Source: Lumnitzera littorea
Taxonomy: Eukaryota > Streptophyta > Magnoliopsida > Myrtales > Combretaceae
Direction: 5' to 3'
Assembly (NCBI GenBank): GCA_024138015.1
Contig: JAMXBB010000001.1
Span: 91,034,463-91,098,462 of the forward strand
Length of the DNA: 64,000 nucleotides
The notes beneath the pieces are model-generated. The model was not told the DNA's origin, did not search any database, and worked only from the letters and a program-made list of their open reading frames with translations. Positions 36,043 to 48,897 of the stretch are shown one piece after another; positions within the stretch are counted from its first letter, which is position 1, and each line of letters opens with the position of its first letter. A program made the position numbers and the translations under genes.

Positions 36043-36320
36043 TGATGGGTCATCTCTAGCACATCTCTACTGCCACAAGGAAGCAAGATGCATGCCCATT
36101 ATCATTCTTTTTGCATTTCTCATCAGGAAAAGGTGGTTAGCAACCCCAACAATGAAAGGAAGCAACAAGATAAGCATTGTGCTTACAACCACAAAAGCCC
36201 AAGATTTGCAAAATAAATTGTAAATGGCAACGAAGAGAATTGCTTGGACAGATAGGATAAGAGTGACAAAAGAACAACGAAAAAAGTGAATTCTAGATGC
36301 ATATCATCCAACAGGCAAAA
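36043..36320 (-). other. Hydrophobic open frame, uncertain
   Basis: A minus-strand frame of roughly 75 codons, open at its 5' side, encodes IHFFRCSFVTLILSVQAILF and, further on, SWAFVVVSTMLILLLPFIVG, ending HLASLWQ before a stop. Two stretches are long and hydrophobic enough for membrane spans. A TGCATCTAG acceptor-like site precedes it. The opposite strand also has an open frame here (36005-36223). Neither matches a family I know. Without other exons this may be chance. Confidence 0.25.
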
Positions 36321-36673
36321 TGGCCCTCACATAATAAAATGTTCCTTTTTTTGGGTCAGTACCCAACCAAAAAAAAAAAAATGATTAGAATATTATAGGC
36401 ATACAAAATTGTCCGACTAGAAGTGCAAACTTGAGGGATCACATTACAATTGGAACATGCTGTGTACGAAAAAGTTTATTTCTTTGTAATTATATGAAAC
36501 TAATTACAACGCACAATAATTATAATATACAAGAGACGGGTGGAGTGAACAATTCAATCATTCTACCTTGCACTAACTGCTATTTATAGTACCTACTCCT
36601 AGAGAAAGAAGAAAGCAAAAGAAAAGTTTAACATATCTCTTCTTTTTTTCTTTTCTTTTTTTTTTTTTGTTGT

Positions 36674-36724
36674 TGGGGGGTGGGGTGGTGTGCTGGGGTG
36701 GTGGCATGGGGGGACTGGGGTGGG
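36674..36724 (+). other. Guanine-run tract with G-quadruplex potential
   Basis: Within 51 bp the plus strand has six runs of three or more G (GGGGGG, GGGG, GGGG, GGGGGG, GGGG, GGG) with short loops, preceded by a poly-T tract. Four or more runs with loops under about 12 nt satisfy the usual G-quadruplex pattern. It lies about 670 bp past the stop of the minus-strand VQ gene, so in a long 3' transcript it would appear as C-runs. Confidence 0.75.
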
Positions 36725-37393
36725 AGATAAGTCTACCATACTTCAATTCAGGCATCAAGTATGAAGAACATGAGTGCTTTTCTCCGAGTTTTACATTTCC
36801 TACCTTCGCTAGAGAAACACAGGCGAATAAGAGTACAACAATGATAATATCAATATAATGCAGGGGAATTTAGATTGGACAGCCATTGTGAAAACATGCC
36901 CTCTCCATAATGCAGAACAAAGCATTAGTCAATCTAGAAATAAACGATAACTCATCAGATATTCTTCATAAGAACAGAAGAATTTGAATTTGTTCTCATA
37001 AAATATAAAATCCATTACAAGGACATTTGAACTCTAGACCTAGACAACAACTATCAGTGTCTCAAGACCTATTTTCCTTGATGTTACAGATCAGTTATTT
37101 TTCTACCACATAAATGGAATAACAGTTGACTATCATATCCCCTATTACCTAAATCAAGGCATCCCCATGATACTAGCACAATCAATATGACAAAAGAAGC
37201 TGCAAAATGGAGGTAGCAAAAGAAAACAAACTAAATAAACACTGACCAAAGATGCAATCGTATGCAGGACCCTCACAATACAAGTGTACAAATGTTCAGA
37301 GGAAGCTCCAATGAGACGGACACTAGTTCACAAACTATGCCAACAAAACTTCCATTCCTCTAAATCCTCTCATACATCAATGTGCAGAGTGTG

Positions 37394-38332
37394 CTATTGG
37401 CCCCTCCACCTTGGACTTGGAAGTGTGAAAAAGCCTGATGGGGAGAGAGGAAATGCAAGGCCAGGTGATGGTGGTGGTTGTGGAGCTGGCCCCAAAATGC
37501 CTGACTGAGTTGCTGGGGAAAATGAAAAGTTGGGAGTCAAGGGTGGAGGAAACTGAACCCCAGGTGAAAGCAACGGATAAGGTGATCGTGGAGATAGTAA
37601 GTTCAAATAACTGCTTGGTGATGGCAAAAGGAATTGAGAAGTTGGAGAAGGCAAAAGTGCAGGACTATTTAAATGGGGGGAAGGAAAACCAGGCATGGCT
37701 GGCATAGGACCATTTGGTGAAGGAAGCAACCCAGGCGAAGGTGGGAAAGTGTTAGCTGGACATGGGACCATTCCTTGTGGTGCGGGAGAACCTTGATTAC
37801 CCCTTGGACCAGGATCCATAATTGAAGTTTGCAAGTAACGCATGTAAGCCGATATTGGAGACTCAGTTGTATTATTCATATGTGGATCTCCAGGTTGCGG
37901 TGCCACTGGTGGTGGCATAGGTGGTGGTGGTTGGGCATACTGAGGGGGCCTAGCAAATGTATTGTTATACCAAACCGGTGCTTGCGGTGCAGGAACTGGA
38001 GCAGGAGGGGCAATGCGGGGCCTATTCATAGGCGTTAATGGAGGTGGTCTAATCTTCTGCAACCGTGTGTTCTGCGGTTTTGGCAGATTTTGAGGAGGTT
38101 TGGGCAAAGGATCATTATGAGAAGGAGAACCAGTGAGCTGCTGAACAATGTTGCGGAAATCATTCTTGCTGATGTTATAAACTTGGGGCTGAGGCTGTTG
38201 CCTTGCAGCATTATTATTGTTATTCGGATTATTTGCAAAGTTGGGTTGGTGCAATGGGCTTTTCCTTATGTTCTTCCCCATTTTGTTCACACCCAAATGA
38301 TCATTTTGCCTATTTTTTGGGTTATCCATCAT
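37394..38332 (-). CDS. IKU1: VQ-motif protein, HAIKU1 (IKU1/VQ14)-like
   Basis: A single-exon 312-residue protein. The VQ motif is intact at residues 59-68 (FRNIVQQLTG) inside VYNISKNDFR, the exact context of HAIKU1. Other HAIKU1 landmarks are the N-terminal KNRQND and GKNIRKSPLHQ (residues 6-29), NTRLQKIRPPPLT (88-100), ESPISAYMRYLQ (157-168), a proline-rich middle, and a C-terminal third with repeated LPSP/LSP blocks ending SPSGFFTLPSPRWRGQ. Family knowledge: VQ proteins are nuclear cofactors that bind WRKY factors through the VQ motif. Arabidopsis IKU1 acts with MINI3 (WRKY10) and IKU2 in endosperm growth and seed size. Many Ser-Pro sites could be MAP-kinase targets, as in other VQ proteins. 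The start is the first of two adjacent ATGs (38327-38332); the second could also serve. No stop or shift interrupts it. Orthology to IKU1 rather than a close paralogue is likely but not proved here. Confidence 0.93.
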   Translation of the reverse strand: MMDNPKNRQNDHLGVNKMGKNIRKSPLHQPNFANNPNNNNNAARQQPQPQVYNISKNDFRNIVQQLTGSPSHNDPLPKPPQNLPKPQNTRLQKIRPPPLTPMNRPRIAPPAPVPAPQAPVWYNNTFARPPQYAQPPPPMPPPVAPQPGDPHMNNTTESPISAYMRYLQTSIMDPGPRGNQGSPAPQGMVPCPANTFPPSPGLLPSPNGPMPAMPGFPSPHLNSPALLPSPTSQFLLPSPSSYLNLLSPRSPYPLLSPGVQFPPPLTPNFSFSPATQSGILGPAPQPPPSPGLAFPLSPSGFFTLPSPRWRGQ

Positions 38333-38345
38333 ATATCACAAAATT

Positions 38346-38706
38346 CTGAACTTTATTTCTCCAGCAACTTGATTTTCCAACAATTTTCCACAATCTCAAA
38401 TCATTGAGAAACTCCAAAACAAGACCCAGCACTTCAAAATCCAAGCTTAACCAGCAAATATTTTCACATAACAAAGCCAAATGAGACTGAAACAACTGCT
38501 AGACAACAACTTCACCCGACAAAACCCCAAGTCGCCAGACCATCTACATGACAAAGCTCAAAACTTCCAACCATTTAGAACCTAAAACTTCAAACCTTAA
38601 GTTCAACACCTCAAAATCACTCTTGGAAAATCAATAAAACATAAATCCCAATCTTTCCTAGTAAACACCAGATCAAGCTTGAAAAAATAACTAATCAAAA
38701 GCATAC
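38346..38706 (-). other. Predicted 5'UTR intron of the VQ gene
   Basis: On the minus strand a donor AAAAAGG|GTATGC (intron starts at 38706) and an acceptor AAAGTTCAG|AATTTTG (intron ends at 38346) leave a 13-nt leader before the ATG. The 361-bp stretch is A+T-rich like an intron. The sites are consensus-like but inferred; the pyrimidine tract before the acceptor is weak, so another acceptor is possible. Confidence 0.45.
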
Positions 38707-38990
38707 CCTTTTTCAACCGCAGGAAGAAGAAACCAGAGATTGAAGCTCCTCCAAAACCGGTACGAATCTTGAGCAATTCAGTAACGAAGACCCAAATCAT
38801 ATAATCGGCTTGTGAAAAATGGGTTAGCTTCAAAATCAAAACTTGAGTTGGGTGATTAATTTGATAACGAGTCCACTATAGGACTCTTTTGGGTTTAATT
38901 TCTCTCTCCACAAACCCTAGGACAGAATTAGGGATAGAGAGAGCGGGGGTCTTTACTGTTTGTGGAGATACATAGACTAAGTGAGCAGTT
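38707..38990 (-). promoter_or_regulatory. Leader exon and proximal promoter of the VQ gene, with uORF
   Basis: Upstream of the predicted intron the minus strand has CT-rich and AAACCC/CCCTAG telobox-like words (38905-38925), typical of plant 5' leaders. An upstream ATG at 38837-38839 opens a frame (MILKLTHFSQADYMIW...) that stays open to the predicted donor. If spliced as proposed, that frame ends in a TGA overlapping the main start (ATGA). No clear TATA box is visible. The transcription start is not determined. Confidence 0.4.
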
Positions 38991-39029
38991 CCGGTCAACC
39001 TAGAAATGAATGGATTTGAGATACGGATG

Positions 39030-39055
39030 GAGAGAGAGAGAGAGAGAGAGAGAGA
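39030..39055. repeat. (GA)n microsatellite upstream of the VQ gene
   Basis: About 13 AG units roughly 700 bp upstream of the VQ start codon. GA/CT repeats are common in plant promoters and can bind BPC/GAGA-type factors. Any role here is inference. Confidence 0.8.
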
Positions 39056-39059
39056 TTAG

Positions 39060-42000
39060 TGGTGTGATGACTGATGAGTTAAGTAGTGGCCCGACTTTGA
39101 AAGAGTGGTAAGTAAAGGGAAAGAGGTTTGATAGCTACATGCTTTTCCTTTTCTTTATCAAAATCTTAAAATCTAGTACTTCCTGGACATCGCTTAATTT
39201 GAATTCGATTGACAAGATTATAAAATATTTTTCCTTTTTTTCAATCGCTGAAGATAAATTTTATTCATAGAAAAAATATATTTCAATACCAATTAAAGAA
39301 CTCAATACCATTATAATCTAATGATATATATTAACTTTTTAATGAAATGTCTAGGTTCAAATTATTTCTCTTGTAAATTATAATATAGTAAAATGAAAAA
39401 TTAAAGGAAAAAAAAAAAAAAAAAACAACATCAATCTAATCGTTGCAACTTTCAAGTTATCCAAATCTATATACATAAATTTATGGAGGTGAAAATGCAT
39501 TGATGGATATGTAATGATCGGGGTGGTGAAATAAAAAAAAATCTAAAGTTGGGTGATAAATCTGTAAATATGGAGAACAATAATAATGGATCCGTAAATT
39601 TTAAATGGTGAAGGGTAGAAGTTAAGACAGGACCAATAGTGCTTCTACATTAGGGCATATTGAGGAATTTTGATGTGCTCGTAACCTTCACTCAAATAAG
39701 AGGCAATATTTTTACGTACAAACAATATCACCTTATATAAGATATAAAATTTAGGTTTTTCGTGATAAAAAAAAAAATAAAGGGCTTCAGTTAATTTGCC
39801 TTTTTTTTTTTTTGTTGTTGTTGTTTTTGAAAATACAACTAATAGTGCAAAAAGATATGATCAAACTATCAATTAGATATACCAATAATAATTAGATCAA
39901 GGGATTTGAATCAATTAATTGATAACATGCACAATCTAGTTAAATAAAAGAGGATTAACAATCAACCAATGTTATGCACAATAAATCTACTAATCAAATA
40001 CTGCAACAATTAAATTAAGTTTGATTGATAAAATTGAATGAAAGAAAAACCTTTTAATACTAATGATAATAATGTGAAAACTAATAGCAAAAACAATTTG
40101 CAGTACATGAAATATAATCCTAATAAACTAATAAGGGCAAACTATTAGTAGTCAATAATGCCCGTCCAGATGGTCAGGGAGAGACTCCATTTTATGGTTT
40201 TGAACAAACTATATGTTAAATAATAGATAGGATATCATTTGGATTGTGAGAGAGAGACTTGATTACGTAGATTTTGATGCGTTATTATATCCAAATGGTG
40301 GAATTCTACCATTTGAATAGTAATTAGTTTCCTACAAATTTTCTTCTTTTTTCTAGCTACTAGATAAGTCTATTTCAAACCTAGTTTTAGTTGATTTTTA
40401 GTTCCTTCTTAATGTTTAGGTAGATGCTTAACTCTTAGAATTGGTTTCTTATCAAGTTTTGTGAGAGATAGAGAAATTTGTTTAGTTTAAGAATAATCAA
40501 TCTTGTTGAATGACGGATTCGATGGATTTTAGATAATCAAATAATTAAAAACATATGTTCAAACACTATTTTACTAATCTATTCTTACATAGAAAGATTG
40601 AAAGATAATCAAATTAAAACAAATCACATAAAATCTATTTAGAAAAATTACCAATACATGACATGTATTCGAAGAGTTTTGCAAACAAATGGCTTGCATT
40701 TTTCCTTTTGACAAATAGATAATGTCTTTAATAATATTTGTTAATCTTGAGTAAAGCATTGTATTAGTTCATAATTGATTCATGGTAAATAATTTAATGA
40801 AATAATATTATTAGATACATTTATTTTAAATAAAATAGTAAAAATTGAGGAAAAATAATTGTAGAAAGAGGGGGATAAAAAAAGAAATTTTCTATTATTG
40901 CTACCACCTAGGAGAAATCAACCACCACTAGTGAGAGGATCTTTAGTCACCTCCTCCTCTTAGTGTAGCATGACAATTTGTAACTATCTTAATAAAAGCC
41001 AATCATGCAATCTACCACCATAAAAGTAAAATCGTAAGAGAAGAAAAAAGATAAAACTAGCCAAAATCTAATTCTACTCAACTTTTTTCAAAAGCCTTTT
41101 TTTTTTTTTTAAGGTGATTGGCAATCAACCACCATCATTGTAGAGGTCACAAAATCCCTTTAAATACGAGCGACTAACCACTACAATAAATAAGTCGTAA
41201 ATCCAAAAATATATTAGCATTTGTATGTATATATATCTAATTATAACATAAGGAAGAGGATATAATCTAATCTTCTTAGGAAAAGTGTTTATTTAACTAT
41301 TAGGCTTCAGTAATGGCACCTCAACTTATCTTCACATTTGCCCATGTGCCTATAACAAGTGTTTCAAAGAAAAGAAACATGCAAATTTTAAAATACTTTG
41401 TACATATTTATTGAGAAAATCAGATGAATAAAAATTTAAATTTTCTCTTTTTCTTTAATTAGAATGAGGATGTAGGATTTACATTTGATTCATATTACTA
41501 TTATTAAGAGACTAATTTCCATACCATCAAGTTAAAAGTCGGCTAAAAAACTTTTCGTTTACATGCCTTTCGATATTTTCTGGGTGATTTTTATTTCATT
41601 AGCTCAAAAAGGAAGTAAATGAGAAACAAACGAAATCAAAGCCGATGTTTGAGGGTTGACTATTGATGCATGTGGGTCATGTCATGTGGGTCATTAGAAG
41701 CATCCATTCCGCCATGAAAGAAGAAATTTGTATTATGTTGCTTATCGATATTTTCAACCAGTTTTTACATAAATTGTACGATCCTGTTCCATCAAATTAG
41801 GAAATATAGCCTTGAAAAGTTTTAGTTTTGGATAATTGCTATCAATCCACTATTATTTGAATAATCAAAAATACATATTCCAACTTTTACTTTGTATAAA
41901 TGTTGATGATAGAAATAATTAATTCCTTATTTGTTTTACATTATTATAATAACTAATAGACCGTGGTCTTACATTGCATATATAATAAATAAATAAAAAA

Positions 42001-45000
42001 AACACACACATATACATTAAAAGTGTTTTAAAATTTTTAGAACTTTTACAATCAAATTATAACTCTTTCAACTTAAATAATTTATTTCTTAAATTCTTTG
42101 AAGATTTTTAATTAGATAAAATTTTTTAAATGATTTATAATATATTCATTAATAGAAAGTGGGTGAATAAATGAGTGAGAATTATAAAAAATATAGAGAG
42201 ATAGGAAGATGGGTCTAATAAGTGAGAGCGAGCATAAGAGAGAGAAAAGGGATAATTATGATAATAAAAAAAAAAGAGTGAAAGGAAAGAAAGAAATATA
42301 ATAAAATTTTATACTAAAGTTTATATAATTGAATAGTAATTAAAGTTAGTTATTTTTTTATTTTTTAAATAATATGGATGAGATAGAGAATAAAACTAAA
42401 TATATCATTGTATGGCAACCTATGCAATGTGTTGCAACCATAGATATTATCCAATCATTAGGAGATATGCCACTCATTTATTTTTTCGTTTTTTAACATG
42501 AAATCATGAGTAAGTAGATATCACAACCAATACTAATGGTAAGTCGCCATCCACGTTAACTATCTGGCTAAAATATGCAGCCAATGACTTTCTTTTCTTT
42601 CTTTTTCTATTTATTTTCAAGTTTTCCTTTTTCTCTATTTTTAGAACATTTTAAATTATTAAATTAAATCTTTTATTTTTCTATCTTATCATGACTTGAA
42701 TGATTTGGGGTATGCAATGCGGTAGGAATATAATAAAATATATATTCACTTGATGTCACAAGAGGATTTAGGACTCCATGGCACCGTATTTTTAGAATAT
42801 ATCTGCAAACCTCCTAAAAAGTATAAGTATGGATATGTAGACATGGATTTTAAATCTAAAAGATAGGGAGGATTTATTGTACGTAAAATTATGTATTTTT
42901 TTCATTAATTTTTTATATATAGGAAAATGGGATGTATATTTCGTATAATTATTTTATGTCTCTCTAATATTAAATGTGCCTAAAATTGAATGAAAGATTG
43001 AATCTAATTCTAGGCGCATTTGGTTCTACCTGGACGTTGCTTTGATATTAGAAAAACGAGTCTCGAGAGGAATGGAAATAAAGTATTTTAAAAGATCAAT
43101 GAAGATTCATCCAATTAATCAAGAGAAATATCTCGTGAAATAATAGCTTTTTCATACATTAAAAAAAAAAAATTGCATGAAGATTGAGAGGACAAAGAGA
43201 GGTTAGTATGTTTTACAATCTTATTTAAAGTTGCTGCTCTGATTTAAAAAATGTGTACAAACTGGGGGGAAACTTTTATATATTTACGAATAATATTTAT
43301 TAATAAAAGTAACCTTTATTTTGTTAATTTATTCATTTTTTTTTTCTGGGTAAGGTTTAATTTATGCATTTTCCTTATATACAATTATGAAAAAAATTTA
43401 TATATGAATTGAAGCATGTCTAATGTAAGTGTAATACACAAGAATAAATCAAAATAAAATTGCAGCTAAGGTTCTATTTCCTTTTCCTATATCATGTACC
43501 TTACTAAGTCTTTATTATTTTATTTTACTATGGCCCATCACAACTAAGTGTAATAAAATGAAAGGATTTCTCCACATTATGCCATTCATCAAAATAAGTT
43601 TACAAGCTTTCTCTAACTCAACTAAATAATCACTTTTATTTAATGGTTTAATTCTTTAACTCAATTAAACAGTTAATAATAAACAAATAATTAATATGAT
43701 GGCCTCTAAAATTATAACACAAAAAAACTTGAGCTTCTAAGGTGTTTTCCTTGTTTATCATTGAAATTAACATAGGGTGCAGATTATGCTCGAATAGATT
43801 TTCTTTTCTTTTTTCCCCTAGGCAATTCGTTACACGGATTATTGGATTAGTTACGTAAGGAGTCAAATGAAATGAAATATAATTATAATCAATTGTACTT
43901 TTGTCTTTACGTCAAAATCCCAAACAACGTAATCATAATTATGTTGATCGGGTAATTCTTTTTTTTGGCCCAAATGTTGAGCAGGTAATTAAAAAAAAAA
44001 AAATTATGTCGAACGTTCTGAAAGCAGCTATTTTCGGCCACTTGGTCAAAAAATCGGAGCTGATTTCCCCTTCGGGGTCTTGAGACGTATAAAAAGTCCA
44101 GATCCACGACGCTTAACGTAAGTTCTCACGTCCTTGGATGTACGTGTGGAAGGTTTCTCTTCTCACGAGATTAAGTGCAGTAGCAAGCAATTAGAGACGT
44201 AAATAAACCGAACTCTTCGCCTATTTAAGTTTGGCTGAACCAAACTCAATTTTTAGGATATTTAACTCGATTAATTTATAAATTTCATCAAGCTCAAATA
44301 ATAAGTTGTAATGTAATATTAATTAAAAGGAAATTTTGTTGTTAGGTAATTTGAGTGGATGAGCTAAATTAAGTTAGTTGAGTTCAACTTTCAACATTTT
44401 TCGAGTTTAAAATTTTGAATTCAAGTGAGTTCAAGATGACATAATAATATATTGTCATGACTTTGATTCGTTTGAAGAAACATGTTTTTCTATTTCTTTT
44501 TTTCTTTTTCTTTTTTTGGGTAAAGGATGAAGAAACATGTTAAAACCAATATTCAACCATTTATATTTGGATTATATTATTTAATAAATAGATATGTACA
44601 TGTTTCCAAGATAGATCCATAGGGGGTCAAAAGGAAGAGTCTTATATGAATACGGAACCTTTTTTAAAAAATAATACAAAAAAAAAGCCCTTAATAATAA
44701 ATATTCCTAACGTAGTATAAAGGCATGCACTTCACGTAAAAAATTCAAGGAATTGTGCACAATAAAAGGCACATGTATAGTATGGTCCTTCAGTATATTT
44801 TCCAATACACCAAAGGTGCAATCAAGACGTACACTTCAGTATGTGCTAATCATATTGAAGGCACAACATGCACCTTCCACGCTTTAGAATAAAAAATGCT
44901 GAAACATATTACAGGATCCACAACATGCAAAAAATACATCATAGAACCTCTAAAAACACATACTTCTCCTACATGGTCTTTAGATTTCCTCTTTATTTCA

Positions 45001-45420
45001 TTCCTATTTCACTCCAAACCTCTCTATCAGTTATTTCTCTATCTATTCTGTCTTTTATCTATAATTTTTTTAGAAAACATGTTGATATTCATCACAATTA
45101 ACCCCCTCATTAATAAACCTTAAGTTAGAGCTTGTTGTGTTGTTATCAATTATTTGCATGTACTCATGTTAGAATTAGTTTACACATAAGTTAGTTGCCC
45201 TATTGTGTTGTTTTCATCATGAAAAACAAGGTATAGCTCACAAATTTAGGATTGAAATTCTACGTAAGCAAAGTGTTTGAGGAAATTCTCAAATTAACTT
45301 CACTGTACACTTAGTATAATTTTGTCAACATATCAAGATATGAATTATTATGCTCACCTTAGATGTCTAAGGAATTTTTTTGTTCCTTTTATGAACTAAT
45401 TTGTACGTTGCTCATTATAT
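39060..45420. other. Intergenic DNA, no gene seen
   Basis: Over 6 kb of A+T-rich sequence between the VQ gene and the MULE. I found homopolymer runs (for example 39410-39424, 41098-41111) and short unconvincing frames at 40574-40759, 43648-43866, 43901-44083 and 44868-45123, but no domain, LTR pair or RNA gene. Part of 44.7-45.4 kb may be the 5' end of the MULE, whose terminus I cannot place. Confidence 0.5.
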
Positions 45421-45424
45421 TATT

Positions 45425-48090
45425 AGGGTGAAAACGATAAATTATGTGAAAGCAATTGTGTGTGCCAATGGAAACATTGTCAATGGAAACTTGAGCTCAA
45501 AGTACGATAGAGAGCTCATTAAGAAGATGAAGATGAGAAAAAATACGAACTTCTCTCACTTCTTTTAGAAGATTTGTAGGAGTACTGGAGTTGACCCGAC
45601 TAAGGTTGAAATCTTCCACATGCATCATTTCTTTTATGATAGTAGACTTGCTTATAAGTTAATAGCTATTATAAATTATGAGAAAGTTGAAAATTTCATT
45701 GAGATTGTTGAGTCTTTCAAGAAATGGAGCATCTAAGGGGTATACATTAAGTATTGTAAGGAATCGAGTGCTCAGATTGAGCAGAACATGTTCCATGCAA
45801 ATTATCAAACTTTTCTAATACCCTAAGTATAGTCTACGATAACTATTATAGAGTAATCAAATTTGAGTTAGTCACATGATGCCTATAAGGATTTTACCGA
45901 GCCCGAGCATGTTGATATCACAAAGGAGAAACTTGATGAAGCACTAGGTTCGATTATCGAACATGAAGAGTCATATGATCCATACGTGGAGCGAATGACC
46001 ATAGACATAAACGGAATCAACGATGGAGATGAGGAGCCTGTTGGAGATGATAATGGAGAAGTTGTTAGACTTAACGATGATGATGGAGAGGATGTGGGTG
46101 AACCCGAGGTGAATCTAGAGCTAGTTGCTAGTAATGTGCCAATTAAGCCTACTTGCGAGACTATGCCTATCATGCTTTGTTGCCCTCCTCAAGTGTCAAT
46201 GTGTACCACATAAACTTCAAAACTTCTACAACAAAACGAGACGATGGATGTAATTGTTAGAAATCTTGTTCCTTTCTATAATATAGAGTGTGACGACAGT
46301 GGATAAGTGACATTTGAGCAAAATGTGCAGCAACATCAACACAAGTGATATGACTTATGTGTAGGCATGCAGTTCAACAACAAAAAGGATCTTATAAATG
46401 TGATAAAGTCATTCCACATAAAGAACCACTGCTATTTCCATGTCGACATATCAAACAAGATAATCTATGCAGTATATTGCACAAAGAAGGACAAAACCTG
46501 TAAGTGTAGGTTGTAGGTATGCCTAAAGATGTGGGAAGGACTTCTTAAAATCACCATCCTAGAAGAACTGCATGCTCGTGTGAACCACATGATGAGCCAG
46601 AATCATCCTCAGATTGACAGCAACATCATGGTTAAAAACTTTATCAACAGTGTGCAAAATAACCTCAATGTGAAGGTTGTTGATCTTATAGTAAATAGAC
46701 AAAACATGCATGGATATACTGTAAACAATGGGAAGGTTATCAAGGCTAAGAGGAAGGCAATTGTGATGGTTTATGGCACTTAAGAGAAGTTGTACAACGA
46801 GCTTTTGAGGCTATTAAATGCAATGAAAATAAGTAACTTAGGAATGGATTAAGGGTAAAGCATCTTGTCAAAACCTAGTGAGTCCTAGTTTAAGTGGGTT
46901 TTCTAAACCTTCAGGCCATGTATAGAGGTTTTCAAATATTATCAACCTCTAGTATGTGTTGATGGTACTTTCTTATATTGTAAGTATAGTCATAAGCTGT
47001 TAGTTGCTTGTAGCATAGATAGAAATAATTCTGTAGTTCCGTTGGCCTTTGCGCTTGTGGATATGAAATCAATAGAAACATAGGGATGGTTCCTTCAGAA
47101 ACTTAAGCAACACATGATTGTCTAAAAGGGGAAACCCTTTGCTTTATTTCTAATAGACAATCCAACATCAATTTTACATATAAAGAACCATTGAATGGGT
47201 GGTAGCCTTTGTTTGTGGTTAGAAGATACTGTTTATGGCACATTGCAAGCAATATCAATACAATTCACAAAAACTAGTTATATAAGAAATTCAAGTGTTT
47301 GTAAGGGTTCAAGCCCAATAGAGGAAATTCAAAGGCTTCATGGAGTAATTGGAACAAGTTAAGAAGGACGCCCCCGAGTGGTTTATCAATGTAGACTTGG
47401 ATAGGTATACATTGACATATGATGGGTATTATCGATTTAGGTACATGACATCAAATATTGTTGAAAGTTACAACTTGGTTTTGAAAGCGATATATGGATT
47501 TAAAAAGATCTTCTACAACTACGTAACATATTGGGAGGCAAGACATCAAGAAGTGTTTGAGGTAATATCAAGTGGCAAAATTTTCATCAACTACGCCTTA
47601 GAGATATACGAGATTTGAAGGGGGCAAGCTAGGACACATAATATAGCATCATTCGATCTACAAAATGGGTTATTTGATATTTTAAATGGAAGCTACATGA
47701 CAAAGACTTGCCTAAAGGGAGGGAGGAGGACTCATATGGTGGATTTTAGAAATCACACATACATGTATAAAAAATAATGAATATATAGGATCCCTTACTC
47801 TTATGCATGTGTAGTAGCCGCAAAGATAAGGGTTGACAGTAAAACGACGATGGATGTATGGTGTAAGTAGACACATTAGATGAAGTGCTATCATTCTCAT
47901 TCCTATCCAATTGGTGATGAGTTGAGCTGACCACAAGTGAGCTTCCTATATCTCCACTCGAACGTACACCTACTACATAAAAAGGATAAACCTAGACACA
48001 AGAGATGGAAATGGATGTTAGGAAGTAGATTAATAAGACTAGGTGTAGTGCTTGTAAGAGGGAAGGACACAATAAGAGAAGATATCTAGA
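45425..48090 (+). pseudogene. Mutator-like (MULE) MURA transposase relic
   Basis: Transposase that would cut and insert Mutator-like elements. Blocks appear in the expected order on the plus strand. First is an acidic N-terminal region (45895-46210, ending in EEPVGDDNGEVV-like acid runs). The MuDR N-terminal domain follows (46354-46520: LCVGMQFNNKKDLINVIKSF, CKCRL), then a helix-turn region with HMMSQNHPQIDS and YTVNNGKVIKAKRKAI (46585-46780). The MULE catalytic domain comes next (about 46915-47240: CIEVFKYYQPLVCVDGTFLY with the first Asp, VVPLAFALVDM, LIDNPTS). The C-terminal YDGYYRFRYMTSNIVESYN (47415-47475) leads to a degraded SWIM finger near 47750-47830. A CCHC-like knuckle, CSACKREGHNKRRY with the last Cys lost (48037-48080), closes it. 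At least ten stops and several shifts kill it. The PMD region at 56790-57770 probably belongs to the same element. Confidence 0.85.
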
Positions 48091-48179
48091 GATTAATAGG
48101 GCCAGTAAATATGATATACACATAAAGAAATATTATTATGTTGCATGCATCAATTTTAAAACATATACATTATTTGGAT

Positions 48180-48866
48180 TGTCGAGCTTGAATTTTCAAT
48201 TTTTTTAATTTAATTTAATTTCTTACTTTCTGATTAATATTAAATATTAACTCATTTAGTATTAATCCTCGACTAGATAAATTAGGAAATTCAGATTCTT
48301 TTTTATTTAAAAAAAAACTTTTAGAGTTGACACTCGATCAAAGTTGGAAAAAAGAGAAATTATAGTCAATTGAGTAAATTAACTATAATTTAGCTATTAA
48401 TCTTTGATTTCAATATGATAAAAACCAAAAAGTTTCAAATTCGGGAACTAACCTATTAAACCCTAACGAATACTACTATTATTTTGCCGAAATTAAGCTT
48501 AATTTTCATAATTTTCCTTTTTTTGATATTTTTAAGAAAAAAAAAAACCTAAGTTTTTACAAATTTTAATGTTGCCTCGAAGATGCCTATATACTCGCTA
48601 ATCAGGATTAAATAACCTTAGTTATTTTTGAAAACTTTAGTATGTTAATTCATTTCGATTTTTGAAAATCGACCAAGTTTACATATTTATCTATTTAGTT
48701 TATTCAAAAAAATCTAAAGGGTCCTAATTCTTAAGTATTAAAAAAATACTCTTTAAAACATCCTAATATTTTAAAAAGTTTTTTTAATTAATTTTTATTT
48801 CTAAAAAATAATTTTATAAATGAGAAATTCTAAAAAAAAATAATGCTAAACAAAACTTCTAAGCTA

Positions 48867-48897
<31 letters not shown>

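Noticed and set aside
37438..38407. Plus- and alternate-frame open frames across the VQ gene
   Set aside because: They are shadows of the proline- and serine-rich minus-strand CDS and encode nothing recognisable.
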